DNA of 64,000 bases, taken from Nocardiopsis sp. NRRL B-16309. GTDB taxonomy: Bacteria; Actinomycetota; Actinomycetes; Streptosporangiales; Streptosporangiaceae. The DNA is taken from NCBI RefSeq assembly GCF_001279585.1, contig NZ_LGEC01000074.1, forward strand, positions 46,640 through 110,639, written 5' to 3'. The notes beneath the pieces were generated by a model. That model was not told the origin of the DNA. It worked only from the letters and a program-made list of their open reading frames with translations, and did no database searches. The position numbers and the translations under genes were made by a program. This document shows positions 33,805 to 42,282 of the stretch, one piece after another. Every line of letters starts with the position of its first letter. The stretch's first letter is position 1.

Positions 33805-34449
33805 ATGAGCAGAGCCGTGACGACGTACCACCAGCGCATCGCCCAGGAGAAGCGCGCGCTGATCCTGGCGGCCGCGACCGCACTCTTCCTCGAGTTGGGC
33901 TACGACCGGACGTCGCTGGCGCGAATCGCGGAGCGCTCGGGCGTTTCGCGGGCCACCTTGTTCAAGCAGTTTCCGAGCAAGGCCGCCCTGTTCGACGCCA
34001 TGGTCACCGAGTCCTGGTCGACCGCTGACGAAGAGGATCCTCCGCCGGCGGGCAACGTCGTCGACGGGCTCAGCACCATCGGCCGCCGCTATGCCGAGCT
34101 GTTGAGCCGTCCCCAGATGACCGACCTGTTCCGAATCGTCATCGCCGAGCTGCCGCGATTCCCCGAACTCGCCAACGCGCAGTTCTCGCAGGGGAAAATG
34201 CCCTACTTCGAGTCCGTACGCGGCTACCTGCTGGCCGAGCACGAGGCGGGAACGGTGCGGATCGAAGACGTGGACCTCGCGGCCACCCAGTTCCTGGGCA
34301 TGATCTCCAACTACGTCTTCTGGCCGACACTCCTGGTGCCGGGCTGGGAGGTGAGCGCCGAACGCGTCGCCCAGGTGGTCGACGAGGCCGTCCGCACCAT
34401 GGCCGCCCGGTACGCCGTGACCAGACCAGGGACGTCGACCGACGACTGA
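33805..34449 (+). CDS. TetR-family transcriptional regulator
   Basis: The product is 214 aa. The N-terminal helix-turn-helix is RALILAAATALFLELGYDRTSLARIAERSGVSRATLFKQFPSK. The C-terminal domain contains PQMTDLFRIVIAELPRFPELA, typical of the AefR/TetR_C_7-like group that also regulates efflux and oxidoreductase genes. The ATG at 33805 has no clear ribosome-binding site, so the mRNA may be leaderless. It is divergent from the SDR/F420-reductase pair. Two matched 22-bp palindromes in the gap are probable binding sites. Confidence 0.88.
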   Translation: MSRAVTTYHQRIAQEKRALILAAATALFLELGYDRTSLARIAERSGVSRATLFKQFPSKAALFDAMVTESWSTADEEDPPPAGNVVDGLSTIGRRYAELLSRPQMTDLFRIVIAELPRFPELANAQFSQGKMPYFESVRGYLLAEHEAGTVRIEDVDLAATQFLGMISNYVFWPTLLVPGWEVSAERVAQVVDEAVRTMAARYAVTRPGTSTDD

Positions 34450-34678
34450 GTCCCGCCGGCCACGAATGAGCCCCACAGCCACAAGGAACTGCTGCCTGAG
34501 CGATCGAGGCTGTCGGTCCCGAGGACGTTCGCGAGGCACCACGGGACGGACACCGGAGGAGGGCCGTGCCGATGCGCCGGCGGCACTGCCCCATTGTCCC
34601 CCGGCGTGGATAGCATCACCTTGCCAGTGCACGACGTCCCCGACTGCGCCAGGCGTCCCGGCCCGGCAAGGAGGCCAC

Positions 34679-35212
34679 ATGAGCGAGGCGTTCTCGCCGA
34701 TCCCGGAGCTGAACCTGCTCAAGGAGTTCTCGGACCGGATCGGCCCGGTCTACTACTCGAAGGGTTTCGAGCTGCGCGAGTACGACTCAGACGCCGGCCT
34801 CCACACCTGGTCGGAGCATCCGGAGTTCCCGAGCCGGTTCATCCCCTTCGCGCAGGCCAACGGCTCCGGCTCCGCCTACGCGCTGTGGCGGTGCGACGAC
34901 CGGACCGACCTTGCCACCCTGCCCGTCGCCCTGGTCGGCGATGAAGGGGATCTCTATGTGATCGCGCGGAACCTGGTGGAGCTGTTCCAGCTTCTGGCCC
35001 TCGACAGCGACCCTTTCGCCGACTTCGGGTTTCTTGCCGCTGGAGACGATGAGGAACACAGCGACGGCCACCACGAGTTCCTCACCTGGTTGCACCAGAA
35101 TTTCCGCCTTGAGCCACCGGAGGACCCGCACGCGCTCTGGGCCGGACGAAAGAAGGACGACGATCGGTTCAGGGCATGGGCGAGCCGGTTCGTCGAGCTG
35201 GACGATCGCTGA
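34679..35212 (+). CDS. SMI1/KNR4 (SUKH)-like protein
   Basis: The product is 177 aa from the ATG at 34679, which has an AAGGAGG ribosome-binding site. The order FIPFAQANGSGSAYALWR, then DLATLPVALVGDEGDLYVIARNLVELFQLLALD, resembles the SUKH superfamily core. In that core an I-P-F x(4-6) D/G-x-x-Y/W strand precedes P-V-x-x-x-x-x-D/E-G and a helix. SUKH proteins often act as immunity proteins against polymorphic toxins, but many are free-standing. No toxin gene is adjacent, so that role is not shown here. It is the last gene before the right-hand direct repeat. Confidence 0.6.
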   Translation: MSEAFSPIPELNLLKEFSDRIGPVYYSKGFELREYDSDAGLHTWSEHPEFPSRFIPFAQANGSGSAYALWRCDDRTDLATLPVALVGDEGDLYVIARNLVELFQLLALDSDPFADFGFLAAGDDEEHSDGHHEFLTWLHQNFRLEPPEDPHALWAGRKKDDDRFRAWASRFVELDDR

Positions 35213-35436
35213 CAGCCCATCGCGGTTCGTGGTCAAACCAACTGCCACTCCGCGGCCGTCCAGGGTGTGAAGAAGGACGGCAAGGTGACGGCGGGAGACC
35301 GTGCCCCGCGAGGCGGCAAAGTGTAGGCCAAGGCTGACCTGTACAACAGCGGCTCCACCTCGGGAGTTCCCTGGGTCCCTTCCGGGGTCTCAGCCGATCG
35401 GATGATCCGTTTGAGGCGGCCTCTCTTGTCCCGAGC

Positions 35437-35491
35437 CGTCACCTTGACGACGTAGATCTCAACTACGTCCACACGGATTTTCCGGAAAACC
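35437..35491. repeat. Right copy of the ~55-bp direct repeat with conserved hairpin
   Basis: It matches 32271-32325. Here the hairpin is perfect: GACGTAG and CTACGTC around ATCTCAA. The base that differs between copies (A/G in the left arm) keeps pairing as A-U or G-U on plus-strand RNA. It lies in a 399-bp gap (35213-35611) that otherwise shows only a separate hairpin at 35540-35572. Confidence 0.7.
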
Positions 35492-35539
35492 ATCCGAACC
35501 CGCGTTCGAACTCGCTAGATTACGCCCTGAAAGCAAACG

Positions 35540-35572
35540 AACCCGGACGGTGTTAGCGCACCGGTCCGGGTT
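35540..35572. terminator. Hairpin upstream of the DNA-binding protein gene
   Basis: AACCCGGAC pairs with GTCCGGGTT, and an inner GGTG/CACC pairing extends the stem. The loop is TTAGCG-like. It lacks a T-run. It may end transcription from the left or act as a leader structure 40 bp before the start of the next gene. Confidence 0.5.
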
Positions 35573-35611
35573 CTGACCACCTGTCCTGTCTACCCAGGAA
35601 GGCGGCTGGTG

Positions 35612-37090
35612 ATGGAGTCTATCCTCCCCTGCCCACGGACATCCGGCGAAACGGCGAATCGGTCCGAGTGTTCCGGCCCGCGCAAGCGGCCGCTGGGCGC
35701 GATGGACGGTATCGGGTTCGTCCTCCCCCTGTGGATCGGCCAGGCACGCCGGTCCGGTCTGTTCCCCACGATCCGCGCGCACCTGCTGTTCAGCGTCCTG
35801 GCCGAGGCCGCCGACGTGGACGGGCGCTGGTGCTTCCTCTACCAGCGGACCGTGAGCGCGCGCTCGGGCGGCCTGCTCAGCGAGTCCACCGTCCTGCGCG
35901 CCCTCCAGGACCTCAAGACGGCCCGCCTCGTCCACGTTCTGAGCCGGGAGGAGACCCGGGCCTTCTTCGCCGCCGACCTGGCCTCCGGTGCCAGGCACGC
36001 CGACCGGCTGCCGCTCGTGATCGACCTGCTGATCCCGGCCGGGGCCTACCCCGCGCAGACCCTGGCCGAGATCAATCGCGCCCGCGCCCGCCTCGGCGAG
36101 GAGCTCCTGGACGAGGCCACGCGTCCCTACCCCGCGGTAGGGACGACCCGTCAGCCTGACACCCGCGAGGCGTCAGAGCGACGGACAGACCTTTCTCCGA
36201 AGCACCCTTCCCACCACCGCGCCGACGCTTCCGTCCGTAGGCGCGTCAGTACAGGTGGGGACGAACACGCCCGAACCACGGCGCATAACGACATTCCCGA
36301 AAGCTCCACCTACGCAGCAGCACCGGCTCCGGCGCTGCCACCGCGTCCCGCGACGCCCTCGCCCCCGCTTCCCACACCACTCCCCCGCCTGTCGGAACGG
36401 CTCGCCGCCGCCGTTCCGACCCACCGGCTCACGCGCCCCCACCACGATCGGCGCGCCCTGGCCGAGGCGGCCGGGCTCCTGCTGGACCAGGGCCTGTCCG
36501 AGCACGACGTCAGCACCCTCTTCACCGGCACCGACGCCCTGGACCGCCCCTTCCCCGCACTGATGCGCCGCCTGCGCACCCTCCGCGACGCCCGCGCCTT
36601 CCTGACCGGACGCCTCAGCCGGTCATCAGCAACCGAACCCGGCACGGATCGAGCACACCCAGGCACGGTTCCGGACCTCGCCGAAGCGGACCCGTTCTCC
36701 CGCCATCCCAGCTTCGACGTGGACGACCGTGGTGCCGCCGCCCGCACCTGCCCGCGCCACCCGGGCGTGCGCAACGCACCGGGCGCAGCTTGTCGAGTCT
36801 GCGGCGACCCCTGCCGTGCCGTCCCCGGAGAGCTCCTGCACCCGCCCGCCCAGGACTCCACCGACCCCGCGCTGTGGAAACGGGTCCTGGACTCCTACGC
36901 CCGCGCTGGGCGACCACGCAGGGAGGAACCCGCCGGGCCCGCACATCCGCCCGGCCGCCAGCGCATCATCACCCAACTCCGGCAACAGCTCACCGCCTCA
37001 CCCGCGACGCCGCCTGACAGCCGGGCACGGCCCGCACGATCGGCACCGCAGCGGCAGCGGCAGTCGATGCGTCCGGCCACGCTCCGGTGA
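35612..37090 (+). CDS. Helix-turn-helix protein with C-terminal Cys/His cluster, unknown function
   Basis: The product is 492 aa from the ATG at 35612; a GTG three bases upstream is equally possible, and AGGAAGG precedes both. Residues about 45-115 look like a winged helix (LFSVLAEAADVDGRWCF, then SESTVLRALQDLKTARLVHV). A long Pro/Ala-rich linker follows, then a helical segment (ALAEAAGLLLDQGLSEHDVSTLFTG...RLRTLRDARAFLTGRL). Near residue 385 comes a possible zinc-binding cluster, CPRHPG...CRVCGDPC. Proteins of this build occur in actinomycete accessory DNA. I do not recognise a defined function. Confidence 0.6.
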   Translation: MESILPCPRTSGETANRSECSGPRKRPLGAMDGIGFVLPLWIGQARRSGLFPTIRAHLLFSVLAEAADVDGRWCFLYQRTVSARSGGLLSESTVLRALQDLKTARLVHVLSREETRAFFAADLASGARHADRLPLVIDLLIPAGAYPAQTLAEINRARARLGEELLDEATRPYPAVGTTRQPDTREASERRTDLSPKHPSHHRADASVRRRVSTGGDEHARTTAHNDIPESSTYAAAPAPALPPRPATPSPPLPTPLPRLSERLAAAVPTHRLTRPHHDRRALAEAAGLLLDQGLSEHDVSTLFTGTDALDRPFPALMRRLRTLRDARAFLTGRLSRSSATEPGTDRAHPGTVPDLAEADPFSRHPSFDVDDRGAAARTCPRHPGVRNAPGAACRVCGDPCRAVPGELLHPPAQDSTDPALWKRVLDSYARAGRPRREEPAGPAHPPGRQRIITQLRQQLTASPATPPDSRARPARSAPQRQRQSMRPATLR

Positions 37091-37218
37091 GCGGGCCCAA
37101 CGCCCGGACGGGCTTCGGTACGGGGCATGCCCACCGGCGTATGCGCTGGCGCCCTCCGCCCGAACGCGCTTCGATGCGGAGCCCCGCGCGCCCGGCCTGC
37201 AGGCACCGGATGACCGCA

Positions 37219-37554
37219 CCGACCGATAGGTCAACCGCCGCAGGAGCACCTCCGCCGGGCCCCTACGCCCCGCCCGCTCCAGCGGGCCGCACCGACCACC
37301 GTCAGCGCCCAGGTGAGCACCGCCAGCACCGAGGCCGACCAGCTCGACATGGACGCGCCCAAGCCCAAGCCCCAGACGGCCAGGACCGGCCCCCACACCA
37401 GCGACTGCGCCAGGTACCCGCTCATCGACCGCCGTCCGAGCGCGCCCAGCCATCGCACCGGCCACGCCATGGCCGCGGCGCGCCCGCCCAACCAGTGCGC
37501 CACCAGGCCGAACAGTGCCGCGTACCCGACACCGGTGAAGATCCCGGCGCACAC
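37219..37554 (-). pseudogene. Frameshifted C-terminal relic of a DUF418 membrane protein
   Basis: The minus-strand frame from 37554 reads ALFGLVAHWLGGRAAA, then WLGALGRRSMSGYLAQSLVW and a hydrophobic segment. This is the C-terminal block of DUF418 proteins (L-x-x-x-G-R-x-x-L-T-N-Y-L-x-Q-S). It then loses sense. The expected ending, GPLE(W)... to LLRRLTYR, is found in another frame at about 37219-37290. The N-terminal two thirds of the gene are missing, since the pepP terminator begins only a few bases upstream. This is a truncated and frameshifted remnant. Confidence 0.7.
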
Positions 37555-37557
37555 GAA

Positions 37558-37593
37558 GCGGGCCCGCTCCCCTCCAAAGGGAAGCGGGCCCGC
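37558..37593 (-). terminator. Terminator of the pepP gene
   Basis: A 15-bp near-perfect inverted repeat (GCGGGCCCGCTCCCC with GGGAAGCGGGCCCGC) and a 6-base loop, 15 bp after the PepP stop on the minus strand. Confidence 0.8.
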
Positions 37594-37608
37594 GTCGAAA
37601 TCGACGGG

Positions 37609-39099
37609 TCAGCGGGGCAGGCGCTCGGCCAGCCAGGACTCCACCTCGGCCGACGAGCGCGGCAGGCCGGCCGACATCACCGTGCGGCCCTCCTCGGTGA
37701 CCAGCACGTCGTCCTCGATACGCACGCCGATGCCGCGCAGCTCCTCGGGGACGGTGAGGTCGTCGGGCTGGAAGTACAGGCCCGGCTCGACCGTGAGCAC
37801 CATGCCGGGCTCCAGGTCGCCGTACAGGTGCAGCTCCTGGCGCGAGACGGCGCAGTCGTGCACGTCCATCCCCAGCATGTGGCCGGTGCCGTGCAGGGTG
37901 TACCGGCGCTGCAGGCCCAGCTCCAGGACGCGGTCCACCGGGCCCTCCAGCAGGCCCCACTCGACCAGGCCCTCGGCCAGCACCCGCTGGGAGGCCTCGT
38001 GGAAGGCCGTGAACGGGCGCCCGGGGGCCACCGCGGCGATACCCGCCTCCTGGGCGGCGTGGACCAGGTCGTACACCTTGCGCTGCACGTCGGTGAAGGT
38101 GCCCGACACCGGCATCGTGCGCGTGACGTCGGCGGTGTACAGGGTCGTGGTCTCCACGCCCGCGTCCAGCAGCAGCAGATCGCCCTCGCGTACGGGGCCG
38201 TCGTTGCGGGTCCAGTGCAGGGTGGTGGCGTTGGGGCCGGAGGCGGCGATGGTGCCGTAGCCGACGTCGTTGCCCTCCACCCGGGCACGCAGGAAGAACG
38301 TGCCCTCGATGAACCGCTCGGAGGTGTCCTTGGCCTGCGGCAGGGCGGTGACGACGTCGTTGAAGCCGCGCACGGTCGCGTCGACCGCCAGCTGCAGCTG
38401 GGCGACCTCCCAGGCGTCCTTGACCAGCCGGTGGTCGGCCAGGGTCACGCCCAGGTCGGCGTCCAGCTGGGCGGACTTGGCGCGCGACTCCTCGTCGGCG
38501 TCCCCGCGCAGCTCGTCGACGATCGCGTCGAGTTCGGCGTCGTGGCCGCGCACGATGCGCACGGCGGTGTCGCCCGAGCGCAGCGCCTCGGGCAGGGTGC
38601 GCACGTCGGCGGTGGGCACGCCCAGCAGCTCGGCGGCCTCGGGCAGGCTGTTGCGGCGGCCGGTCCACAGCTCGCCGTAGCCGCCCAGCCAGAACTCGCC
38701 GTTGTCGCGGTTGGAGCGGGGCTTGAGGTAGAGCACGACGTCGTGGCCGCCGTCGGCGTCGGGCGTGAAGACCAGGCAGCCGCCGTCGGAGGTGTCGCCG
38801 GTGAGGTAGGCGTAGTTCGTCGCGGCGCGGAAGGGGTACTCGGTGTCGTTGGACCGGGTGAGCAGCTGGCCGGCGGGCACGACCAGGCGCTCGCCGGGGA
38901 AGGCGGCGCTGATCCGGGCGCGGCGCCGTGCGGTGTGCTCGGACTGCTCGATCGGCTCCAGGTCGCGCCGCTCGGTGTCGGCCCATCCGGTGCGCATCCA
39001 CGCGGCGAGCTCGTCGGAGACCGACTGCGCCTGCCCGTTCTTACGTGGACTGAACACGGGCGCGTCCGTCTCTGTCTCCGGGCGCTGCTGCTCGCTCAC
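37609..39099 (-). CDS. pepP: Xaa-Pro aminopeptidase (M24B, PepP type)
   Basis: The product is 496 aa from a GTG with GGAG upstream. The N-terminal AMP_N domain has YPFRAATNYAYLTGD. The C-terminal pita-bread domain keeps all five metal ligands: LLLDAGVE and YTADVTRT (Asp, Asp), HGTGHMLGMDVHD (His), LTVEPGLYF (Glu) and VRIEDDVLVTEEG (Glu). It removes N-terminal residues preceding proline, using two Mn ions in the cytoplasm. Length and architecture are standard for actinobacterial PepP. The 5' region is a simple intergenic gap shared with the divergent dioxygenase gene. Confidence 0.93.
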   Translation of the reverse strand: MSEQQRPETETDAPVFSPRKNGQAQSVSDELAAWMRTGWADTERRDLEPIEQSEHTARRRARISAAFPGERLVVPAGQLLTRSNDTEYPFRAATNYAYLTGDTSDGGCLVFTPDADGGHDVVLYLKPRSNRDNGEFWLGGYGELWTGRRNSLPEAAELLGVPTADVRTLPEALRSGDTAVRIVRGHDAELDAIVDELRGDADEESRAKSAQLDADLGVTLADHRLVKDAWEVAQLQLAVDATVRGFNDVVTALPQAKDTSERFIEGTFFLRARVEGNDVGYGTIAASGPNATTLHWTRNDGPVREGDLLLLDAGVETTTLYTADVTRTMPVSGTFTDVQRKVYDLVHAAQEAGIAAVAPGRPFTAFHEASQRVLAEGLVEWGLLEGPVDRVLELGLQRRYTLHGTGHMLGMDVHDCAVSRQELHLYGDLEPGMVLTVEPGLYFQPDDLTVPEELRGIGVRIEDDVLVTEEGRTVMSAGLPRSSAEVESWLAERLPR

Positions 39100-39357
39100 C
39101 TGGGCACACTCCTCATCGGGTCGATCACGGATGACCGCTGGTCACGGCCTGTGCCACCATCGTACGGAAACAGCGGCCCCCGTGGCCTGGGCGCGGACAT
39201 AGCGGTCCCCATAACCCCCGTCCCGACCGGCCCGGCCCGGTCGGCTCTCACCCTGTTCTCGTCCGAAACCAAGACCGCGTTGACCCGCAGCCGCCAGAGT
39301 GGTGGCCATGGTCGGCACACGGGCCGACGGAACAGCGAACACGGACGGGCGGAACTC

Positions 39358-40296
39358 ATGGCGGACACGAGGTTCCAGGGCGCACCGGTCACCCGGCGGC
39401 ACGCCCTCGCGGGCGGCGGAGCCCTGGTGGCGGGCACGGCCCTGGCGGGATGCTCCTCCTCCGACACCGGGAGCGGGGCGAGCGGCACCGACGCGGCACC
39501 GACCACGGGCGCCACCGACGAGGTGTGCGTCCTGTCCCCGGAGGTGACCGAGGGCCCCTACTACCTCGACGGACAGCTCATCCGCGAGGACATCACCGAG
39601 GGCAAGCAGGGCTTCCCGCTGGCGATGGCGATCACGGTCGTCGACTACTCCGACGGGTGCGCGCCGATGACCGAGGACGCGGTGGCGGTGGAGATCTGGC
39701 ACTGCGACGCCTGGGGGTACTACTCCGGCTACACCGACGCGAGCCCCGGCGGCCGGGTCCCCGAGGAGGACGGCGAGGGCGACGACATGTCCTTCCTGCG
39801 CGGCATCCGGCTCGTGGACGGCGACGGCACCGCCCACTTCAGCACCATCGTCCCGGGCTGGTACAGCCCCCGGGTGACGCACGTCCACCTCAAGGTGCAC
39901 GTCGGAGGCGAGGCCGACACCACCTACGAGGGCGGCACCACCGTGCACACCGGCCAGCTGCTGTTCGCCGACGACTTCTGCGCCGAGGTCGCCGAGCGCG
40001 AACCCTACTCCGAGCACGTCCTGGAGCTGACCCCCGTCGAGGAGGACCAGGTGTACCAGGAGGCGCAGCAGTCCGAGGGGAACGCCGCCGCCATGGTCGT
40101 CTCCCCCGTCGCGGTCACCGAGGGCACACCGGAGAACGGCTACACCCTGTCCGTGACCGTGGGCATCACCCCGGAGGAGACCACGACCGGCGGGGGCGCG
40201 CCCGGCGGTGGTGCGCCGGGTGAGGGCGGCACCCCGCCCGGGGGCGGTCCCGGCGGCGAGGGCGGAGAGGGGTCGGCCCCGCCCGACGGCGAGTGA
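39358..40296 (+). CDS. Secreted intradiol ring-cleavage dioxygenase-like lipoprotein
   Basis: The product is 312 aa. The signal has a twin-arginine-like TRRHALAGGG followed by a hydrophobic stretch and lipobox LAGC, so export and lipid anchoring are likely. The dioxygenase core begins at EVTEGPYYLDGQ (Tyr ligand). It has VEIWHCDAWGYYSG and FSTIVPGWYSPRVTHVHLKVH, which supplies the second Tyr and the HxH of the Fe(III) site. The C-terminal tail is Gly/Pro/Glu repeats (GGGAPGGG type). Extracellular relatives in Streptomyces cleave catecholic compounds from lignin. Its presence near a lignocellulase cluster fits, though it lies 17 kb away. Confidence 0.85.
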   Translation: MADTRFQGAPVTRRHALAGGGALVAGTALAGCSSSDTGSGASGTDAAPTTGATDEVCVLSPEVTEGPYYLDGQLIREDITEGKQGFPLAMAITVVDYSDGCAPMTEDAVAVEIWHCDAWGYYSGYTDASPGGRVPEEDGEGDDMSFLRGIRLVDGDGTAHFSTIVPGWYSPRVTHVHLKVHVGGEADTTYEGGTTVHTGQLLFADDFCAEVAEREPYSEHVLELTPVEEDQVYQEAQQSEGNAAAMVVSPVAVTEGTPENGYTLSVTVGITPEETTTGGGAPGGGAPGEGGTPPGGGPGGEGGEGSAPPDGE

Positions 40297-40468
40297 CGTG
40301 CCCGGCCGGTGAGGTGCCCGGCCAGGACGGCGCCCGTTCCCGGGGTCGGCCCCGGGGGCCGGAACCCGCGCACTCCCAGGGCCACCCCACAGGTCGTGCG
40401 GGTTCCCAGCGCCGCTCCCCGGCCAGAACGGCACGACCGGGACGGCCCTCGCGGATCGAGTGCCCGCC

Positions 40469-41014
40469 TCAGGCCCGCAGGTCGCGTGCGAACGGCAGGG
40501 ACGAGCGGTGCGGCAGCTCGTCGAGCTCGGCCGGGTCGAGCGCGGTGTAGCCGATCCGCTCGTACAGGGCCACCGCCTCCGGCTGGGCCGGACCGGTGAA
40601 CAGCAGTGCGCGCGTGTAGCCGAGGTCGCGCGCGGCCTCCTCCAGGGCGGCCATCACCCGGCGCGCGAGCCCGCGCCGCCGGTGGTCGGCGCTGGTCCAC
40701 ACCCGCTTGAACTCCGCGGTGTCGGCCATGGCCGTGCGTCCCCGCTTGTAGGGGCGCACGGCGCCACCGGCCACGATCCGCCCGTCGAGTTCGGCCAGCA
40801 CCACCCGGCCGTGCGGGGCCGCGAACTCCGACACCGGGTACCTCGCCAGCTCGCGCGCGGCGCCCTCGGCGCCGTAGCGCTCCGTGTACTCCGCCAGGAG
40901 TCCGTCGAGCAGCCCCTGGACGCGGGGGTCGTCGTGGTGCACCCGCAGCACGCGGATCCCGTCCGCGCGTGCGGTCCCCGTCGCCTCGGCCCCTCCGGCG
41001 CTGGTGTGTGCCAC
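40469..41014 (-). CDS. GNAT-family N-acetyltransferase
   Basis: The product is 181 aa from a GTG with GGAGGAG upstream. The GNAT fold is indicated by VVLAELDGRIVAGGAV, then AEFKRVWTSADHRRRGLARRVMAALEEAA, which contains the acetyl-CoA pyrophosphate loop (R-x-x-G-x-A in RRRGLARR). TRALLFTGPAQPEAVALYERIGY follows as the closing motif. The acceptor is unknown. Confidence 0.88.
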   Translation of the reverse strand: MAHTSAGGAEATGTARADGIRVLRVHHDDPRVQGLLDGLLAEYTERYGAEGAARELARYPVSEFAAPHGRVVLAELDGRIVAGGAVRPYKRGRTAMADTAEFKRVWTSADHRRRGLARRVMAALEEAARDLGYTRALLFTGPAQPEAVALYERIGYTALDPAELDELPHRSSLPFARDLRA

Positions 41015-41128
41015 TGTCTCTCCTCCGTGCGCTCCCCGGTCTCGCCCGGAATCCTATGTCCGAACGTCCGAACGTCCGGATGCGGGCGGCCGCGGCGCGG
41101 GAGAGGTCGGTCCCACGCCGGGGCGGAC

Positions 41129-42070
41129 TCACGCGTCGACGGGGTCGCGCGGGGGCGGAACGTGCGGCGGGGCACTCGGCGGACGGAACAGGGTCCGGGC
41201 GCGCAGGGCGCGGAACCCGTTGGCCACCTCGTAACCGGCCGCCAGCAGGCGCTCCCTGGCCTCGTCCGCGCTGCGGACGGTCGCCTCGTCGAAGAGCAGG
41301 TTGTAGTAGCGCTCCGGGACCCGGTTCAGGGCCGACCGCAGGGCGCGCAGCGACGCGGTGGCGGCCGCGTCGCCGCCCGGCGGCTCGGGCAGCACGCCGT
41401 AGGCCCGGCGCGCCCAGCCGGGCAGGGTGGCGTAGGAGAGCGCGCCGATGGGGAACCACAGCGGCTTGAACGGGGCCAGCCAGGCGAGGCGGTCGGGCAC
41501 CCGGGGCCACAGCAGGAAGCGCACGGCCTGGCGCGCCTCGGGAGTGACGCGCAGCCTCGGCCGCGTCCGGGTGAGATAGCGGCGCAGGTCGGGCACGCTG
41601 CGCGGCACGTCGGCCGGGTCCAGGCCGACGTAGCCGGCGGTACGCGCCTGCTCGTCGACGTAGCGGTCCCGTTCGCGGGAGGTGAGCGGCACCCCCGCCC
41701 GGTAGGTGGTCTCCAGGTAGGAGGAGACCTCCGCGCAGTGCACCCACACCAGCAGTTCCCGCTCGTCGACGCGGTGGCGACGTCCGGTGGCCAGATCGGT
41801 GAAGGCCAGCGCTCGGTGCACGCGCCGCACGCGCTCGCCCAGGGCGTCGGCCTCGACGGGGCTGCCGTAGGTCGTCACGGCCACGAAGTGGGCGGTGCGC
41901 AGCAGGCGGCCCGTGGGATCGGAGCGAAAGTCCGACAGCTGCCACACGCCCTGCATCGCGACGGGATGCAGGGCCTGGAGCATGAGGGCCCGCACTCCGG
42001 CGACCCACATCGACCGGTCCAGGTGGATCTTCCAGGTGACGCTCTCCGGGGCGGCGACGGTCGGCTGCAT
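41129..42070 (-). CDS. Oxygenase MpaB family protein (DUF2236)
   Basis: The product is 313 aa from the ATG at 42070 with GGAG 8 bp upstream. DUF2236 markers are VRALMLQALHPVAMQGVWQLSDFRSDP near the start, FVAVTTYGSPVEADAL, the central RVDERELLVWVHCAEVSSYL and GLDPADVPRSV. The two conserved histidines (LHPVAM and VHCAE) are the haem or metal ligands proposed for the MpaB/latex-clearing-protein superfamily. It may be a haem-containing oxygenase, but no substrate is known for most bacterial members. Confidence 0.82.
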   Translation of the reverse strand: MQPTVAAPESVTWKIHLDRSMWVAGVRALMLQALHPVAMQGVWQLSDFRSDPTGRLLRTAHFVAVTTYGSPVEADALGERVRRVHRALAFTDLATGRRHRVDERELLVWVHCAEVSSYLETTYRAGVPLTSRERDRYVDEQARTAGYVGLDPADVPRSVPDLRRYLTRTRPRLRVTPEARQAVRFLLWPRVPDRLAWLAPFKPLWFPIGALSYATLPGWARRAYGVLPEPPGGDAAATASLRALRSALNRVPERYYNLLFDEATVRSADEARERLLAAGYEVANGFRALRARTLFRPPSAPPHVPPPRDPVDA

Positions 42071-42282
42071 CCGGTCTCCATCCTGGGCTGCGCGGGGGCG
42101 CGCGTACGAGGGGACTCCGGTTCCCACGATACGACCGTGCGCGCCGACGCCCGCTCGGGGTGCCCGTGGCGGAGCCCGGCCAAGTGATCACCCTTTCTTG
42201 GCCGAACGCTGGCCTGCGGCGGGAGCACCCTGGGAAGGAGACCGCCGGTCGAGGGGCGGCCTCCCCCTGGAAGGAGCCCACC

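Noticed and set aside
34679..35212. Toxin-immunity pair with the SUKH-like gene as immunity protein
   Set aside because: No polymorphic toxin, secretion marker or toxin-sized frame lies next to it; only the fold resemblance remains.
35233..35493. Small minus-strand protein (86 codons) covering the right direct repeat
   Set aside because: Although its start resembles the start of the frame at the left repeat, differences between copies fall on all codon positions and preserve an RNA hairpin rather than protein sequence. I treat both as non-coding repeats.
37087..39357. Upstream extension of the dioxygenase frame
   Set aside because: The open frame continues antisense to pepP, but the Tat/lipoprotein signal and a normal start lie at 39358. 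The upstream part is shadow.
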